This document shows positions 17,549-27,400 of a DNA stretch of 64,000 nucleotides, one piece after another. Each line of letters opens with the position of its first letter. Position 1 is the stretch's first letter. Position numbers and translations under genes: made by a program. Source of the stretch: Aquimarina mytili (lineage in GTDB: Bacteria > Bacteroidota > Bacteroidia > Flavobacteriales > Flavobacteriaceae); contig NZ_JAERQJ010000001.1 of the NCBI RefSeq assembly GCF_016735115.1, positions 248,001-312,000 on the forward strand, read 5' to 3'. The notes under the pieces are model-generated. The model ran no database searches, was not told the origin of the DNA, and worked only from the letters and a program-made list of their open reading frames with translations.

Positions 17549-18688
17549 TTACCCTAAATTTACTAAGAAAAGATCACTTGCAATTCCGTCGCTTAAAAAC
17601 TTTCCTTTTTTTGTAACTAATAAGGTGTCATTATCCAAAAACAATAAATGTTCTTCTATATGTTTTTGAGCCTGCTTTAGTAAATACTGTTTAAATGTTT
17701 TCCCAAACTCGGTTTCTATTTTTTGAAGCGAAACTCCCCAGATCGTTCTGAGTCCAGTCATGATATATTCATTATATTGATCTGTAGGGGTTAAATTCTC
17801 AATTTCTCTAGGGAATTGGTTTTGTTGAATGGCTTTAATGTACTTGGCGTTGTTATTAATATTCCAACTACGTTGTTTTCCGTTATACGAATGTGCCGAG
17901 GGGCCGATACCCAAATAGTGCTTACCTTGCCAATATGCAGTGTTATTTTTACTGAAGAACCCTTCCTTACCAAAATTTGATAGTTCATAATGAACAAATC
18001 CTTTATTTTCTAGAGTTTCTACCAAGACTTCGAAATGTTTTTGTGCTAAAACGTCATCTACAGGGGGGATCTCTCCTTTTTCGATTAACTTGGGTAAAGC
18101 CGTATTTGGCTCAACGGTTAATGCATAACAAGAGATATGAGGAATCCCCAAGTCTAAGGCATACTGAATATTTTGCTTCCAATGTTCTATAGACATGTTG
18201 GGGATACCGTAAATAAGATCAATTGAAATATTGTCAAAATAGTGAGTTGCAACAGATAAACAATTTATAGCCTCTTTAACATCATGAGCTCGATTCATTA
18301 ATCTAAGATCTTCTTCAAAAAATGATTGTACGCCTATACTTAAACGATTCACTTTGCTTTTGGCTAACGCTTCAATTTTTTCATGTGTAAGATCATCAGG
18401 ATTAGCTTCGATGGTTATTTCTACATCCTTTGAAACGGTATAGTTTTTATAAACGGTATCAATAATTTTTGAAAGCTCATCAACAGACAACACTGATGGT
18501 GTTCCTCCGCCAAAATAAATAGTCTGAATAAAATTATTATCCTTGATCTCCGAGCTTCTCAATTCAATTTCATGACATAAGGCAACCATCATTTCATCTT
18601 TTTTCTTTACTGAAGTAGAAAAATGAAAATCGCAATAGTGACATGCTTGTTTGCAAAACGGAATATGGATATAGATACCGCTGATAAT
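17549..18688 (-). CDS. hemW: HemW-like radical SAM protein with an apparent non-AUG start
   Basis: Radical SAM protein of the HemW (coproporphyrinogen dehydrogenase-like, haem chaperone) family, 379 residues if read from 18688. The first ATG, at 18592, would remove the cluster motif. Upstream codons in frame encode GIYIHIPFCKQACHYCDF, the expected N-terminus with CxxxCxxC binding the [4Fe-4S] cluster. Between that and the in-frame stop just upstream there is no ATG, GTG or TTG; the only plausible initiators are ATT at 18688 or ATC at 18685, exactly where homologues have Met. The rest matches the family (YFGGGTPSVL, ANPDDLT, GVQSF). It lies directly after ruvC. A non-canonical start or a sequence error are both possible. 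Confidence 0.8.
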   Translation of the reverse strand: MISGIYIHIPFCKQACHYCDFHFSTSVKKKDEMMVALCHEIELRSSEIKDNNFIQTIYFGGGTPSVLSVDELSKIIDTVYKNYTVSKDVEITIEANPDDLTHEKIEALAKSKVNRLSIGVQSFFEEDLRLMNRAHDVKEAINCLSVATHYFDNISIDLIYGIPNMSIEHWKQNIQYALDLGIPHISCYALTVEPNTALPKLIEKGEIPPVDDVLAQKHFEVLVETLENKGFVHYELSNFGKEGFFSKNNTAYWQGKHYLGIGPSAHSYNGKQRSWNINNNAKYIKAIQQNQFPREIENLTPTDQYNEYIMTGLRTIWGVSLQKIETEFGKTFKQYLLKQAQKHIEEHLLFLDNDTLLVTKKGKFLSDGIASDLFLVNLG

Positions 18689-18739
18689 TTTAAATTTTAG
18701 AGTTACGATTTTAGAGTTTGATGTGCACTAAAGTCATTA

Positions 18740-19297
18740 CTATTTTTTAACTCGTTTCTCATTTTGTTTTACAAAAGAAGCCCATCCGCTATAACTCTTG
18801 CCAACGATGTCTGCTCTTCCCATATTATAAAAATGACATACAGCAGCAGCTAATCCGTCAGTAGAATCTAGGTTTTTGGGCAATGTTTTGATTTTTAATA
18901 AGCTTTGTAACATTTTCGCAACTTGCTCTTTACTGGCATTACCATTACCGGTTATGGCCATTTTAATTTTTTTTGGAGAGTATTCGGTGATAGGTACTTC
19001 TCGACTTAATCCTGCTGCCATAGCCACTCCCTGGGCTCTCCCCAACTTAAGCATAGATTGCACATTCTTACCAAAAAAAGGAGCTTCAATGGCAATTTCA
19101 TCTGGGTGATAGGTATCAATAAGCTCTATAGTTCGCTCAAAAATGAGTTTTAATTTTAGATAATGATCATCATATTTACCAAGTTGAAGTTCATTTAGTT
19201 GTAAAAAAGACATTTTTTTATTTTGAACCTTAATAAGTCCGAACCCCATAATAGTTGTTCCGGGATCAATACCTAATATAATTTTCTCGTCGCTCAA
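18740..19297 (-). CDS. ruvC: Crossover junction endodeoxyribonuclease RuvC
   Basis: 185 residues. RuvC is a Holliday-junction resolvase that works with RuvAB in recombination and repair. The RNase H-like acidic residues are visible: Asp11 in LGIDPGTTIMGFG, Glu in IAIEAPFFGKN, and Asp in STDGLAAAVCH. Length and motifs are normal. It is the first gene of a leftward run followed by hemW. Confidence 0.95.
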   Translation of the reverse strand: MSDEKIILGIDPGTTIMGFGLIKVQNKKMSFLQLNELQLGKYDDHYLKLKLIFERTIELIDTYHPDEIAIEAPFFGKNVQSMLKLGRAQGVAMAAGLSREVPITEYSPKKIKMAITGNGNASKEQVAKMLQSLLKIKTLPKNLDSTDGLAAAVCHFYNMGRADIVGKSYSGWASFVKQNEKRVKK

Positions 19298-19347
19298 GAT
19301 TGGTTTTTTATATAGTGCAAAGCTACATAAATCAAAATAAGCAATGA

Positions 19348-19827
19348 TTATTCTATTCGAATTACTATTGGAAGTTTATATCGAGTTGTTACCGGGGTAC
19401 TTCGTGTATGTGCAGGTTCGACCTTTGGTAGCGTTTCAATACCTTTTTGAAGAATTTCTTTTAGATTGGGTATTTCTATTTTAAGGATACTCGTAAGCTC
19501 AAAATCTTCTAAAATAACCTGTCCATCTTTTGTGATTAACAAAGGAACCCAAATGGTATCATCAACAGGTTGTTTTATTTTAATGATTTGTGTGGCAAGA
19601 TGATCTTGAATATGCCGAGTTATTGTATGTTGAAAACACTGTTCTAGTTCTTCTTCAGGTGTTTCTTTGCAAATTTCAAAAAGTGGAGGTTCTTCTACTT
19701 CGTTACGATTGAGTTTTTTTAGCTCTTCTCTTATAATCTCTTCTTTGTTTTCTTTTTTAAGGACAAAGCTATCGCAAGAAAACATAGTAAACACTAATAA
19801 ACCGATATGCCAAACTCTATTAATCAT
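19348..19827 (-). CDS. Lipoprotein with TonB-like C-terminal region
   Basis: 159 residues from the ATG at 19827. This start gives a lipoprotein signal (IGLLVFTMFSCDS), whereas the longer frame from 19917 overlaps the upstream gene and begins with an unlikely sequence. The C-terminus (ILKIEIPNLKEILQKGIETLPKV, then YKLPIVIRIE) resembles the TonB C-terminal domain seen in many small Bacteroidota envelope proteins. It carries no transmembrane TonB anchor, so a role in envelope interactions is only a guess. Confidence 0.6.
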   Translation of the reverse strand: MINRVWHIGLLVFTMFSCDSFVLKKENKEEIIREELKKLNRNEVEEPPLFEICKETPEEELEQCFQHTITRHIQDHLATQIIKIKQPVDDTIWVPLLITKDGQVILEDFELTSILKIEIPNLKEILQKGIETLPKVEPAHTRSTPVTTRYKLPIVIRIE

Positions 19828-19909
19828 TGCCAATGTGTGGTTTCCAGGTGCCAAGCTACATAAAATTTTGAGAGCATAAAAACAGATCTTAAAATAACAA
19901 GAAAGTACA

Positions 19910-21637
19910 CTAAGCAATTTTATTCTGTAGATGTTCTCTTAAAGAAACATCTTCCGGAATATTCATTTTTTTCTTTAGCCTTTTTCTTGCCATTTTTACT
20001 GCATGAGTAGAAACACTTAATAATTGAGCAGATTCTTTGATAGATAAGTTAAGCTTCATTAAAAGACAATGTCTTATATCATTGGTTGACAATTCTGGGA
20101 AAGAAGTATTTATTTGAGCTGTTATCCCGGGGTATTGAGATTCTATACGGTCTTTTAAAATGGTAAGATCAGACGTAGAAGAAATGAAACGATCCAATCT
20201 TTTTTCAACCTCTATCATTTCTTCTCTATTATTATATTTTATGGCCGAAGATAAATTCTTTTTTATGTATGAAAGTTTGTTTAATCTCTCATTTACTGAT
20301 ATCATAGTGGCTAGAAATTCCTCTTCTCTGCTTTGCAAATGATTTTCTAAAATCTTTTTTTCGTTTTCTTTTAATAGCTCTACCTGGCGTTCACTTTTAT
20401 TATACTTTTTGTAAAGAAATACTGATAAAAGGATAAATAACAGGCTAAAAAAACCTACAGTAAGTAATATAATATACAACTTTTGTTTTTCATTTTTATA
20501 GGTTAGAATATCGTTGTCTTTTGTGAGTAGATCATTTTTATATTCTTCTTCTAATAGTTGTATTTTACCCTCTGATATTTTAGAGATATCCTCATTTCTG
20601 TTTGTATAAAGACTATCTATTAAAGTTGCATATTTTTCATAATAGTTTGCCGTTTTATCCCAGGATTCCATTCTTTTATAGATAGCGCCCAGATTTTTAT
20701 ATGAGAAAGCAATATCTATTGGGTTATCTGAGTTTTGCAGAATAGCGTTTTCGAAATATATAATAGCTTGATTAGGATTGTCTAAGGAATTATAAATTTT
20801 ACCTAATACTAAAGCATTTGCCGCCGAAAATGTACTTAATTGGGGTTCATTCTCTAGAATTTCCTTTGCTTCAAGCCCTTTTTCTAACGCGATGTCATAA
20901 TTTCCAAGGTTTCTGTATGCATCAGCAATTGAGGTTAGTAAATGGCTTATTTGACCTATTTGATCAGAATCTTTAATAAGTTCAAGATTAGCCGTCCACC
21001 AATTGATTGCTTTTCCATACTCTTTTTTATCAAAATGGGCTGTACCCATATTGTTATATAACTGAGATTTCAAATCTTCTTGATCCATTATTGTTGGATC
21101 AGTGATCAATTCTTTTGAGTATGCAAGTACCTTGTCGGGTTCACCAAGAGCCAAATGGCAGTTTAAAATATTCATTTTGGTAATCATTGCCATTTTTGTA
21201 TCACCTTGCTTGAGGTTTATTTTATGTGATTTATGATAGTATTTTAGCGCCTGATAGTGTAATTGTTGATTAGTTAAGATAACGGCTTTGTTATTGTAGA
21301 TATATGAAAGTGCAAATTCTAGATAGGGATATTGTTTTATAAGTTTCTCGCCTTTATCATAAACAAAATTAGCACTATCGATCATAGAGTTATTGGTGTA
21401 ATACACCCCAAGGTTGACTAACCCTCGAACTTCTCCTTTAGGATAATTTGCATTTTTTGAAAGTGTTATTAATTTTTTTAACGAATCCCCATTTCCGATA
21501 AGGTCTTTTTTAGCAATTTCGAATAGGCTGTCTATATACTTGATTTGTTTGTCACAACTCTGCGAGTCTTGGCAGAATAAAGGGTTAAGGTTTTGCAGTA
21601 GGATAAATACTAGAATCCAGTAGACTTGATATTTCAC
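19910..21637 (-). CDS. TPR sensor protein with LuxR-type helix-turn-helix
   Basis: 575 residues. Signal peptide (MKYQVYWILVFILLQNLNPLFCQ), about 350 residues of tetratricopeptide repeats predicted to lie in the periplasm, one membrane helix (about 383-403), a coiled coil and a C-terminal LuxR-like helix-turn-helix (LSTNDIRHCLLMKLNLSIKESAQLLSVS, written here only in part as a motif: ESAQLLSVSTHAVKMARKRL). Such one-component membrane regulators are common in Flavobacteriia. It is divergent from the polysaccharidase genes, with a 500-bp intergenic region holding a direct repeat, so it may control them. That link is inferred from position only. Confidence 0.78.
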   Translation of the reverse strand: MKYQVYWILVFILLQNLNPLFCQDSQSCDKQIKYIDSLFEIAKKDLIGNGDSLKKLITLSKNANYPKGEVRGLVNLGVYYTNNSMIDSANFVYDKGEKLIKQYPYLEFALSYIYNNKAVILTNQQLHYQALKYYHKSHKINLKQGDTKMAMITKMNILNCHLALGEPDKVLAYSKELITDPTIMDQEDLKSQLYNNMGTAHFDKKEYGKAINWWTANLELIKDSDQIGQISHLLTSIADAYRNLGNYDIALEKGLEAKEILENEPQLSTFSAANALVLGKIYNSLDNPNQAIIYFENAILQNSDNPIDIAFSYKNLGAIYKRMESWDKTANYYEKYATLIDSLYTNRNEDISKISEGKIQLLEEEYKNDLLTKDNDILTYKNEKQKLYIILLTVGFFSLLFILLSVFLYKKYNKSERQVELLKENEKKILENHLQSREEEFLATMISVNERLNKLSYIKKNLSSAIKYNNREEMIEVEKRLDRFISSTSDLTILKDRIESQYPGITAQINTSFPELSTNDIRHCLLMKLNLSIKESAQLLSVSTHAVKMARKRLKKKMNIPEDVSLREHLQNKIA

Positions 21638-22138
21638 AATAAATGGGGTTAGTTAGTATTATTTTATGTTAACGTTCAAATTAAAAAATAGTATGCTGTT
21701 TGTATTCTTTTTTTGAGCGATGTACCCCTAATGTACCCTTGATATCATCCAATTTACTCGTTTTATTACAAGAACTTTACAATTAAAGTGACGATAAAAA
21801 AATCGATCACTAATTGATATAACATTATTACTAATTCAAAAATGAAATAACAGAAGTAAAATTTAATTAACCTCACTCTTATCACGCAAATTAACACAAA
21901 CTCAATCATGAAAACATTACTACTAAGGTATATTGCATTACCAAAAATTCTTAGACCCTCGTCATTGATTAATCAGCTCTTAGGGCTTTTTAAAAAAGAA
22001 GTACTTCATAACTCATTGTATTGCATTTAGCATTAATTGCTTCAAAATGACAATCTGTTTCTTAAAACGTCTGATACTTCTGACGCAAATCTCTCTGTAA
22101 CACAATATAATCAACACACCTACAAAATATTTTACATT
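21638..22138. other. Divergent intergenic region upstream of the polysaccharidase locus
   Basis: About 500 bp between the regulator and the GH16 gene. It holds the 11-bp direct repeat at 21721-21742. A 40-codon ORF (21908-22030, starting MKTLLLRYIALPKIL) is present but has no supporting feature. The rest is AT-rich without a clear terminator or promoter. Confidence 0.5.
21721..21742. promoter_or_regulatory. 11-bp direct repeat, candidate operator
   Basis: TGTACCCCTAA (21721-21731) is followed at once by TGTACCCTTGA (21732-21742), about one helical turn apart. The site lies upstream of both the LuxR-type gene and the GH16 gene. The 8-mer TACCCCTA recurs at 33781-33788, upstream of the DUF5060 gene. 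Confidence 0.35.
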
Positions 22139-24313
22139 ATGAATTGTATAAAATATGTGCTGTTGCTACCATTTTTTTGTATTGGTATCAATTATTTGAC
22201 TGCACAAATACCAACGCCTCCCAATGGAAAGAAATGGGAAAAGATAGAAGAACTCTCTGATGAATTTAATGGAAACTCGTTAAATACTTCCAAATGGGCA
22301 ATAAATGTTTCTACATGGATAGGAAGAGCACCAGGAATTTTCAAGAAGAATGCGGTAAAGGTTGAAAATGGTAAACTACAATTTACCGCATATAAGCTAT
22401 CAACACCAGAAACCGTAAACGGAAATTTGTATACCCATGCCGGCGCTTTGGTAAGATCTCTTAAAAACCAAACATACGGATATTACGAATGTAGAATGAA
22501 GGCTAATAAAACCTTTATGTCATCAACATTTTGGTTGATTAATAAAAGAAATGAAGGTTCTGGTTGTAATGTTAGGACTACAGAATTGGATATTACTGAA
22601 ACGGTTGGGGTAAACTCTAATGGAGCAAACTGGGTGAATACTACCATTACCAGTATGAACTCTAATACACATAGCCGCGGTACAACTTGTAATACTACAC
22701 CTACTGGTCAGCAGGGAGGTAAAGCATCTCTAGGAGAACCTTCGTGGAAAGGATATCATACATATGGAGCTTGGTGGAAAAGTAAGGATGAAATATTATT
22801 TTATTTGGATGGGAAATTCGTAAATAAAATAAAACCTCCTGCAAATTTTGATCTTCCAATGTATTTGCGTTTGGTAACAGAAACATATGATTGGAACCCT
22901 CCAAAAGAAGGGAAAGATGGTATGAACGATTCTGCAGAAAACCGTTCAACGTATTATGATTGGGTGCGATCGTATAAACTGGTAAATGATAATGGAAACG
23001 GTCTTGTTGACAAAGTTGAGTTTAACAATGCACCAATGACTATTAATCCACAAACCAGCTATACTTTTAATGCGGATTATGAAGCATCTACAGATAGAGA
23101 AATTATAGTAGAGTTCTGGTCATCTACTAGTTGGATAGCGCAACAAAAGGAAACAGTTTCTAAAGGAAAAGGCACAAAATCTATCACAGTTACTTTACCT
23201 TCTGTACCAAATGTAGGCTCTGGGTATATGTATAAGGTACATATTCGACCAGTTGGAACCACTTGGAGAGAAGCTATAGATAGAGATCAGATTGATAATG
23301 TAATTGTTGAAAATGAGACCGTATTTGAAGATAAGATTTTATTTAAAAATGCACCGATTTCAATAAACCCAAAAAACGAATATACCTTTAATATGGAGTA
23401 TTCGGCATCTGTTGACCGAGAGATTGCGGTAAGTTTTTGGAAAAACAATACCTGGTTAGCTAGCAAAGTCGAAAGAGTTTCAAAAGGTTCTGGAATCAAA
23501 GCCATTACAGTGAGTTTATCTTCACCACCTGAGGCAGGCAACGCGTATGCCTATAAATCACATATTAGACCAATAGGGACGAATTGGCAACAGGCGCTTG
23601 ATAATGATCAAGTAAATAATGTTACTGTGATTGAAAATAATCCACAACTCATTTCCAATGGCACATATTATATAACGTCTGCTCAAAATGATCAGCGATT
23701 ATTGTCTCGAGCATTAGAGCAGTATAGCTCTAGAATGCATGATCCAGGAAATTATGACGATCAAAAATGGGCCTTTAGTCACCTTGGGAACAATGTATAT
23801 ACAATTAAGAACAAAGGAACAAATAGGTATTTAGAAGTGCCTTATGCTAAATGTGGTAATGCTCAGAATGTAGCGACCTCGACTACCGCCAATGAAAATC
23901 ACCAAAAATGGAAGATTCTTGCTATAGGAAATACGTATGTATTTAAACCACTGCACTGTCAAAATGTTGCAATGGATAGAGCCGCAGGAGCAGTAAACGC
24001 TAATGTGCATACTTGGGGATATAGTGCTACAAATAATAATCAAAAATGGAAAATCATTTCGATAAGTCGTAATAGATCATTCAATAAAAATGAAAGGATA
24101 GTAGGGTTGTATCCTAATCCTGCTCAAGATTATGTTACTATTATTGGGCATAATCAAGGAGAAAAAATTGTCATTTACAATCTTTTGGGAACTATTGTAA
24201 AAACGGTAGTTACTAAATCGGATAAAGAAATTATCTCAACAGAAGATTTTGAGGCAGGAATTTACATTATATCCATTTCAGGAAAATCAAGACTGCAATT
24301 AATCAAAGAATAA
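22139..24313 (+). CDS. Secreted GH16 glycoside hydrolase with ricin-type lectin and T9SS domains
   Basis: 724 residues from the ATG at 22139, chosen because it opens a signal peptide (LLLPFFCIGINYLTAQ). GH16 catalytic domain about 25-285, with the ExDxxE signature ELDITE at residues 149-154 (nucleophile and acid/base Glu). Two similar beta-sandwich modules of about 105 residues follow (about 288-392 and 396-498; each contains DREI, SKG and HIRP segments). Then a ricin B-type/CBM13-like trefoil (about 500-635, with QKW motifs) and a T9SS type A domain (VGLYPNPAQDYV). GH16 enzymes cleave beta-1,3/1,4 glucans or galactans such as agar, porphyran and carrageenan. The exact substrate cannot be told; the layout resembles marine galactanases. 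First gene of the polysaccharidase block. Confidence 0.85.
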   Translation: MNCIKYVLLLPFFCIGINYLTAQIPTPPNGKKWEKIEELSDEFNGNSLNTSKWAINVSTWIGRAPGIFKKNAVKVENGKLQFTAYKLSTPETVNGNLYTHAGALVRSLKNQTYGYYECRMKANKTFMSSTFWLINKRNEGSGCNVRTTELDITETVGVNSNGANWVNTTITSMNSNTHSRGTTCNTTPTGQQGGKASLGEPSWKGYHTYGAWWKSKDEILFYLDGKFVNKIKPPANFDLPMYLRLVTETYDWNPPKEGKDGMNDSAENRSTYYDWVRSYKLVNDNGNGLVDKVEFNNAPMTINPQTSYTFNADYEASTDREIIVEFWSSTSWIAQQKETVSKGKGTKSITVTLPSVPNVGSGYMYKVHIRPVGTTWREAIDRDQIDNVIVENETVFEDKILFKNAPISINPKNEYTFNMEYSASVDREIAVSFWKNNTWLASKVERVSKGSGIKAITVSLSSPPEAGNAYAYKSHIRPIGTNWQQALDNDQVNNVTVIENNPQLISNGTYYITSAQNDQRLLSRALEQYSSRMHDPGNYDDQKWAFSHLGNNVYTIKNKGTNRYLEVPYAKCGNAQNVATSTTANENHQKWKILAIGNTYVFKPLHCQNVAMDRAAGAVNANVHTWGYSATNNNQKWKIISISRNRSFNKNERIVGLYPNPAQDYVTIIGHNQGEKIVIYNLLGTIVKTVVTKSDKEIISTEDFEAGIYIISISGKSRLQLIKE

Positions 24314-24449
24314 TAACCTTTAAAACCAAGTATTTATGAAGTAAACCATTAATGAGACAAATATCACACCACAGGATATTTGATTTTAAAAAGTAAACAA
24401 ACATCAACTAATGGTTAAACAGTAATAAACATACAAATCAAGAATGATT

Positions 24450-27400
24450 ATGAAGAATTTTATAAAATTAGGCACACTACTAATTTTGTGCTTGCTGTGT
24501 TGTAATTTAACGACCGCACAGTTTAATTACGGAGAGGCGCTCCAAAAATCAATCTTCTTTTATGAGGCTCAACAATCGGGACCTTTACCTGATTGGAATA
24601 GAGTACCTTGGAGAGGAGATTCTGCATTAAATGATGGATCCGATGTTGGGCTGGATCTCACCGGAGGCTGGTATGATGCCGGAGATCATGTAAAATTTAA
24701 CTTCCCAATGGCGTACTCGGTAACCACATTGGCTTGGGGCGGTATTGAATTTAAAGATGCGTATATACAAGCGGGTCAATATGATATCTTAAAAAGAAAC
24801 CTTCGGTTTGTAACTGATTACTTTCTGAAATGTCACACAGGGCCTCAAGAATTATGGGGACAGGTAGCTGCAGGTGGTATTGATCATGCGTGGTGGGGGC
24901 CGGCAGAGGTTAATCCGCAACCAAGAGAATCATTTAAAATCTCTGGAGTTAATGGTGGATCTGATTTAGCCGGAGAAACTGCAGCTGCACTTGCAGCCGT
25001 GAGTATCTTATTAAAAGATGATGATCCAGCATATAGTGCTCGTTTATTACAAAGTGCCGAGGAATTATATGCATATGCTGATCAAGTAAGAGAAGCATAT
25101 TCTAATTCTATAACAGATGCTGCAGGTTTTTATCGCTCATTCAGTAATTTCGAAGATGAAATCGTATGGGGTGCAGCGTGGTTATATCGAGCAACAAATG
25201 ATAACAAATATCTGGTTAAAGCTGAAGCAGAGTATGATAATATGCAAAGAGAGGGTCAAAGCGCTACAGCAAAGTATAAGGAGGCGTTTTCATGGGATGA
25301 CAAGGCATATGGAGCCTATGTACTTATGTCAATTCTTACAGGCAAAGATAAGTATAAGCAAGATGCAGAGCGAAACCTAGATTGGTGGACTGGTGTAGGG
25401 GTTAATGGTGATGTAGTTCCAACAACTCCAGGAGGTCTTCCACATATACGACAATGGGGGACCCTTAGATACGCTAATAATGAAGCTTTCTTAGCCCTTG
25501 TGTATAGTGATAAGGTATCAACAAATGCTTCACAACAAACAGCCTATAGAAATTATGCAAAGTTTATGGCTGATTATACGTTAGGAAACAATCCTATCAA
25601 TCGAAGCTTCATGATAGGCTTTGGTAATGATCCAGCAAATAAACCACATCACAGAGGTGCTCATGGCGGATGGACGAACAATTGCTCTGGAGTACCAGAT
25701 GCTTCAAGTCATATTTTGTATGGTGCTGTTGTTGGAGGGCCTAAAAGTCCTGCAAATGATGGTTTCGCAGATGACAGATGTGAATTTATTGCCAATGAAG
25801 TGGCTTGTGATTACAATGCAGGAATAACAGGTGTTCTGGCATGGATGTATGGTGCTTTTGGGGGTACACCATTAGCCAACTTTCCACCGGCTTCAGCAGG
25901 GATTCCAAATCGGGCTGAAGTAAGAACTATGTCAAAATTTAATAGTAATAATGCTTCCGGGAGTACTGTTCAAATTCGAGTACAAAATAGAACTGCATGG
26001 CCAGCAAGAGTTACAGATAAGCTTTCTTACAGATACTTTTTTGATATCTCTGAAGGTGTGGCGCAAGGCTTAACAATTGCAGATTATCAACCAACTCTAA
26101 ATGCGGTTCAAGGTTCTAGTACCATAACTATAGGGACCTGGGACGCCAGTAGAAATATTTATTATGCAGAAGTTTCTCTGACAGGTGAGCAAATTGCTCC
26201 GATTGGAGATCCACAATTTAGAAGAGAAACACAACTTAATTTTAGGGTATCAAACGGAGTTCCTTATGATACATCAAATGATTGGTCTGCTCAAGGAATT
26301 GGAGGTACAGAAATTGAAAGTACTAATATTCCAGTATATGATAATGGAGTACTTGTATTTGGTAATGAGCCAGATGCCGGTAATACTCCAATAGCATCAT
26401 TTACGGCAACTCCAGAATCTGGTGTTTCACCATTGGATGTTCAATTTGATGCTTCGGCATCTTCAGATCCTAATGGAGACGTATTATCGTACAATTGGAA
26501 TTTTGGTAATGGACAAACATCGTCAGTCGTAGATCCTTTGATTACCTACTCACAGATTGGTTCATATTTAGTGACGCTTACCGTTAGCGATGGACAAAAT
26601 ATTTCCTCAGAAGTTAGTAAAACAATCACTGTATCTGATGGTAATATTGCACCGGTAGCAAATTTTACGGCAACACCAACTACGGGTATTGCTCCTGTAA
26701 CTGTTAGTTTTGACGGATCAACATCTTCTGATGAGAATGGAGATACACTTACCTATACTTGGGATTTTGGAGATGGAAGTACAGGAACCGGAGTAACAGT
26801 TACCCATGCGTATTCTACAGTTGGTGAATATACTGCGACATTAACAGTTAATGATGGAAGTAAAACAGGAACAAAAACAACAACAATTAATGTTACCGAT
26901 GGAAGTCCGGTAGCAAGTTTTACGACTAGTACTGATTCTGGAACAATTCCTTTTGATGTCTCTTTTGATGCATCAGCTTCTACCGACCCAACGGGAGGTA
27001 CTTTATCGTATTCCTGGGATTTTGGAAATGGATTAACTGCAACGGGAGCTACAGCAACTACTTCTTTTACTGAAGTAGGAACATACACTGTTACGCTTAC
27101 TGTTACTAACTCTGTTGGAAGCAGCTCAGAAATAAAGACTGTAACTGCTACAGACGGTAATGCAAGCTGTACTTTTGGTACACCAACCGCTGAAGCTTTA
27201 CCAGCAATTAATACAGAGTTTACCAATATTTTTGTATTGGGAGATGGTGGTCCAAATCTGGACAATGTAACCAATTTTAATATCAATTGGGATCTAGCCA
27301 ATAATGGATTATATCAATTCTCGATGAATACTAATAATGGTATTCCTAGTTGGTGGAACGATTTCTTACCAAAAGTTACACAAAACTTTAATTCGGCAGA

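Noticed and set aside
17549..18592. HemW starting at the ATG at 18592
   Set aside because: This start would lose the CxxxCxxC cluster motif required in the family, while the upstream in-frame sequence encodes it.
19348..19917. Longer start of the TonB-like lipoprotein at 19917
   Set aside because: It overlaps the upstream gene and puts a Cys-rich, non-signal sequence ahead of a good lipoprotein signal that begins at 19827.
21908..22030. 40-residue ORF upstream of GH16 (MKTLLLRYIALPKIL)
   Set aside because: No signal peptide pattern that fits, no known homologue in memory, and no promoter in front of it. A leader peptide cannot be excluded.
24359..24381. AAATATC/GATATTT hairpin between GH16 and the giant cellulase
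   Set aside because: The stem is short and AT-only with no T run of useful length, so I did not call it a terminator.
26753..27301. 182-residue ORF antisense to the GH9-GH48 gene
   Set aside because: It lies opposite PKD-encoding DNA, and its Val/Pro-rich sequence reflects the reverse reading of Thr/Gly-rich repeats; no family match is visible.
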